Assembly (NCBI RefSeq): GCF_900112605.1
Contig: NZ_FOMJ01000002.1
Location: 62,001-126,000, forward strand
Source of the DNA: Thiohalospira halophila DSM 15071
GTDB taxonomy: Bacteria; Pseudomonadota; Gammaproteobacteria; Thiohalospirales; Thiohalospiraceae
Direction: 5' to 3'
DNA: 64,000 nucleotides
Position numbers and translations under genes: made by a program. Positions within the stretch are counted from its first letter, which is position 1. Every line of letters begins with the position of its first letter. The notes under the pieces are model-generated. The model was not told the DNA's origin. It did not search any database and saw only the letters and a program-made list of their open reading frames with translations. Shown here piece after piece: positions 63,192 to 64,000 of this stretch.

Positions 63192-64000
63192 CTAGAAGCT
63201 GTAGTGGGCGCCCACGGTGAAGGCGGAGCCGCCGTGCTGAGACACAGTATCCTCTTCGTAGGCGACCGGGGAGAAGCCGCCGCCCTCGTCCTCGTAGTAC
63301 TCGGCGAAGAACTTCATGGCCTCGGAGGCGTTGTAGTCGACGCCGAGGTGGACGAATTCACCCGTGGCGCCTTCGGCCTCACCGAACTTGGCCTTGTACT
63401 TGAAGTCGCCCGCGGTGTAGCCGGCGTAGAGGTTGTAGACGGTGGCATCCTCCTCGAGGTAGGCCGTACCGTCATAATTGCTAGCGCGGTTGCCATCGGC
63501 ATCGACGTAGAAGTCGCCGTCAGACGCCTTTTCGACACCGTCGGTGACCTGCTCGAACTGGGCAGCGAGGTCGAGGTTGCCGAGGTCGGCGCTGATGGCG
63601 CCACCTACTAGAGCTGACTCGTAATCGGGCTCACCCGCGGCCACATCCACACTATCCTGCTCGGAGTTACGCATCTCGTAACCCAGGCTGGCGGTCAGCG
63701 GACCGCCGGACCACGTGCCGGTGAAGGTGTAGACGTTGCCACCGCCCGAGGTACTGTCGTACGCGCCGTTGGAATCCTGACCCTTCCCGAAGGTGTATCC
63801 ATCCGATTCGGTGCCCTTGGCAAAACTCACTCCAGCATCGAACTGGAAGCCGCCCATCTCCGGGGTGGAGTAGACCAGCGTATCGGAGGTGCGGAAGAGG
63901 GCGTAGGTGGACCAGCCGGCGTAGTAGGAGCTGTACATGTCCGTGGGATAGGCGATGGCATTGTAGAAGACGCCCCACATCTTGCCGGCGTGGACGGAGC
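63192..64000 (-). CDS. Gram-negative porin, N-terminus outside the window
   Basis: About 268 C-terminal residues of a general porin (Porin_4/OmpC-like). Antiparallel strand patterns, YAGYTAGDFKYKAKFG, and the end VGAHYSF with terminal phenylalanine are typical of BAM substrates. The acidic loops (EQDSVDVAAGEPD, YEDEGGG) fit a saline habitat. The frame runs through the edge at 64000 (SVHAGKMWGVFYN), so the methionine at 63980 is internal. A signal peptide and first strands are missing from view. Confidence 0.88.
   Translation of the reverse strand, partial: SVHAGKMWGVFYNAIAYPTDMYSSYYAGWSTYALFRTSDTLVYSTPEMGGFQFDAGVSFAKGTESDGYTFGKGQDSNGAYDSTSGGGNVYTFTGTWSGGPLTASLGYEMRNSEQDSVDVAAGEPDYESALVGGAISADLGNLDLAAQFEQVTDGVEKASDGDFYVDADGNRASNYDGTAYLEEDATVYNLYAGYTAGDFKYKAKFGEAEGATGEFVHLGVDYNASEAMKFFAEYYEDEGGGFSPVAYEEDTVSQHGGSAFTVGAHYSF

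Overview
The window is about 64 kb of very GC-rich, densely packed bacterial chromosome. Gene content and order point to a gammaproteobacterium: ispB diverging from rplU-rpmA-obgE-proB, gmk-rpoZ-spoT-ridA-recG, rph-rdgB, hemW, ubiC/ubiA. Acidic proteins, a Mrp-type Na+/H+ antiporter operon and sulfane dehydrogenase genes (soxCD) suggest a halophilic or haloalkaliphilic sulfur oxidiser of the Ectothiorhodospiraceae/Thiohalospira kind. That placement is inference; no rRNA gene is present. I see no transposase, integrase or CRISPR array, so this reads as chromosomal core with small accessory pockets.

Layout. 1-4.9 kb: mrp antiporter operon on the minus strand (A/B fusion, C, D, and E cut by the window edge). 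5-13.5 kb: retropepsin-like protease, XRE regulator coupled to ampD, CBS protein, a chemoreceptor with a periplasmic c-haem motif, a TerB protein, an L,D-transpeptidase, and a spermidine-synthase-like membrane protein coupled to a beta carbonic anhydrase. 13.5-19.5 kb: stress and redox genes (msrB, a frameshifted rhodanese, a YgaP-like membrane protein, USP, a hemerythrin protein, a CDF metal exporter, an HPF-cold-shock fusion). 19.5-24.7 kb (minus): MarR-rhodanese-metallo-beta-lactamase operon, hemW, rph-rdgB. 24.7-32.2 kb (plus): gmk, rpoZ, spoT, ridA, recG, ubiC, gloA, ubiA.

32.2-38.4 kb is one nearly gapless plus-strand run. It holds two tandem DUF1538 membrane proteins, a P-II-like protein, a CBS protein and an AmpE-like protein, then cobU-cobT-cobC-cobS for the cobalamin lower loop. 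The DUF1538-DUF1538-PII-CBS block is the best candidate for an undescribed system: a paired membrane protein with two small nucleotide-type sensors. 38.4-48.3 kb: an outer-membrane barrel, tRNA-Arg, cytochrome c5, an alanine/serine-glyoxylate aminotransferase divergent from glcDEF (glycolate salvage, as expected in an autotroph), and soxCD. A nested 114-bp palindromic element lies between the aminotransferase and glcD.

48.2-54.7 kb carries three GGDEF proteins, srkA and a peroxiredoxin. 54.8-59 kb holds tRNA-Pro, ispB and the ribosomal protein/obgE/proB operon. The right end has a secreted haem-binding-like protein, a YfaZ-type barrel, a secreted nuclease, an Rpn-family nuclease with a four-residue repeat tail, and a porin cut by the window edge.
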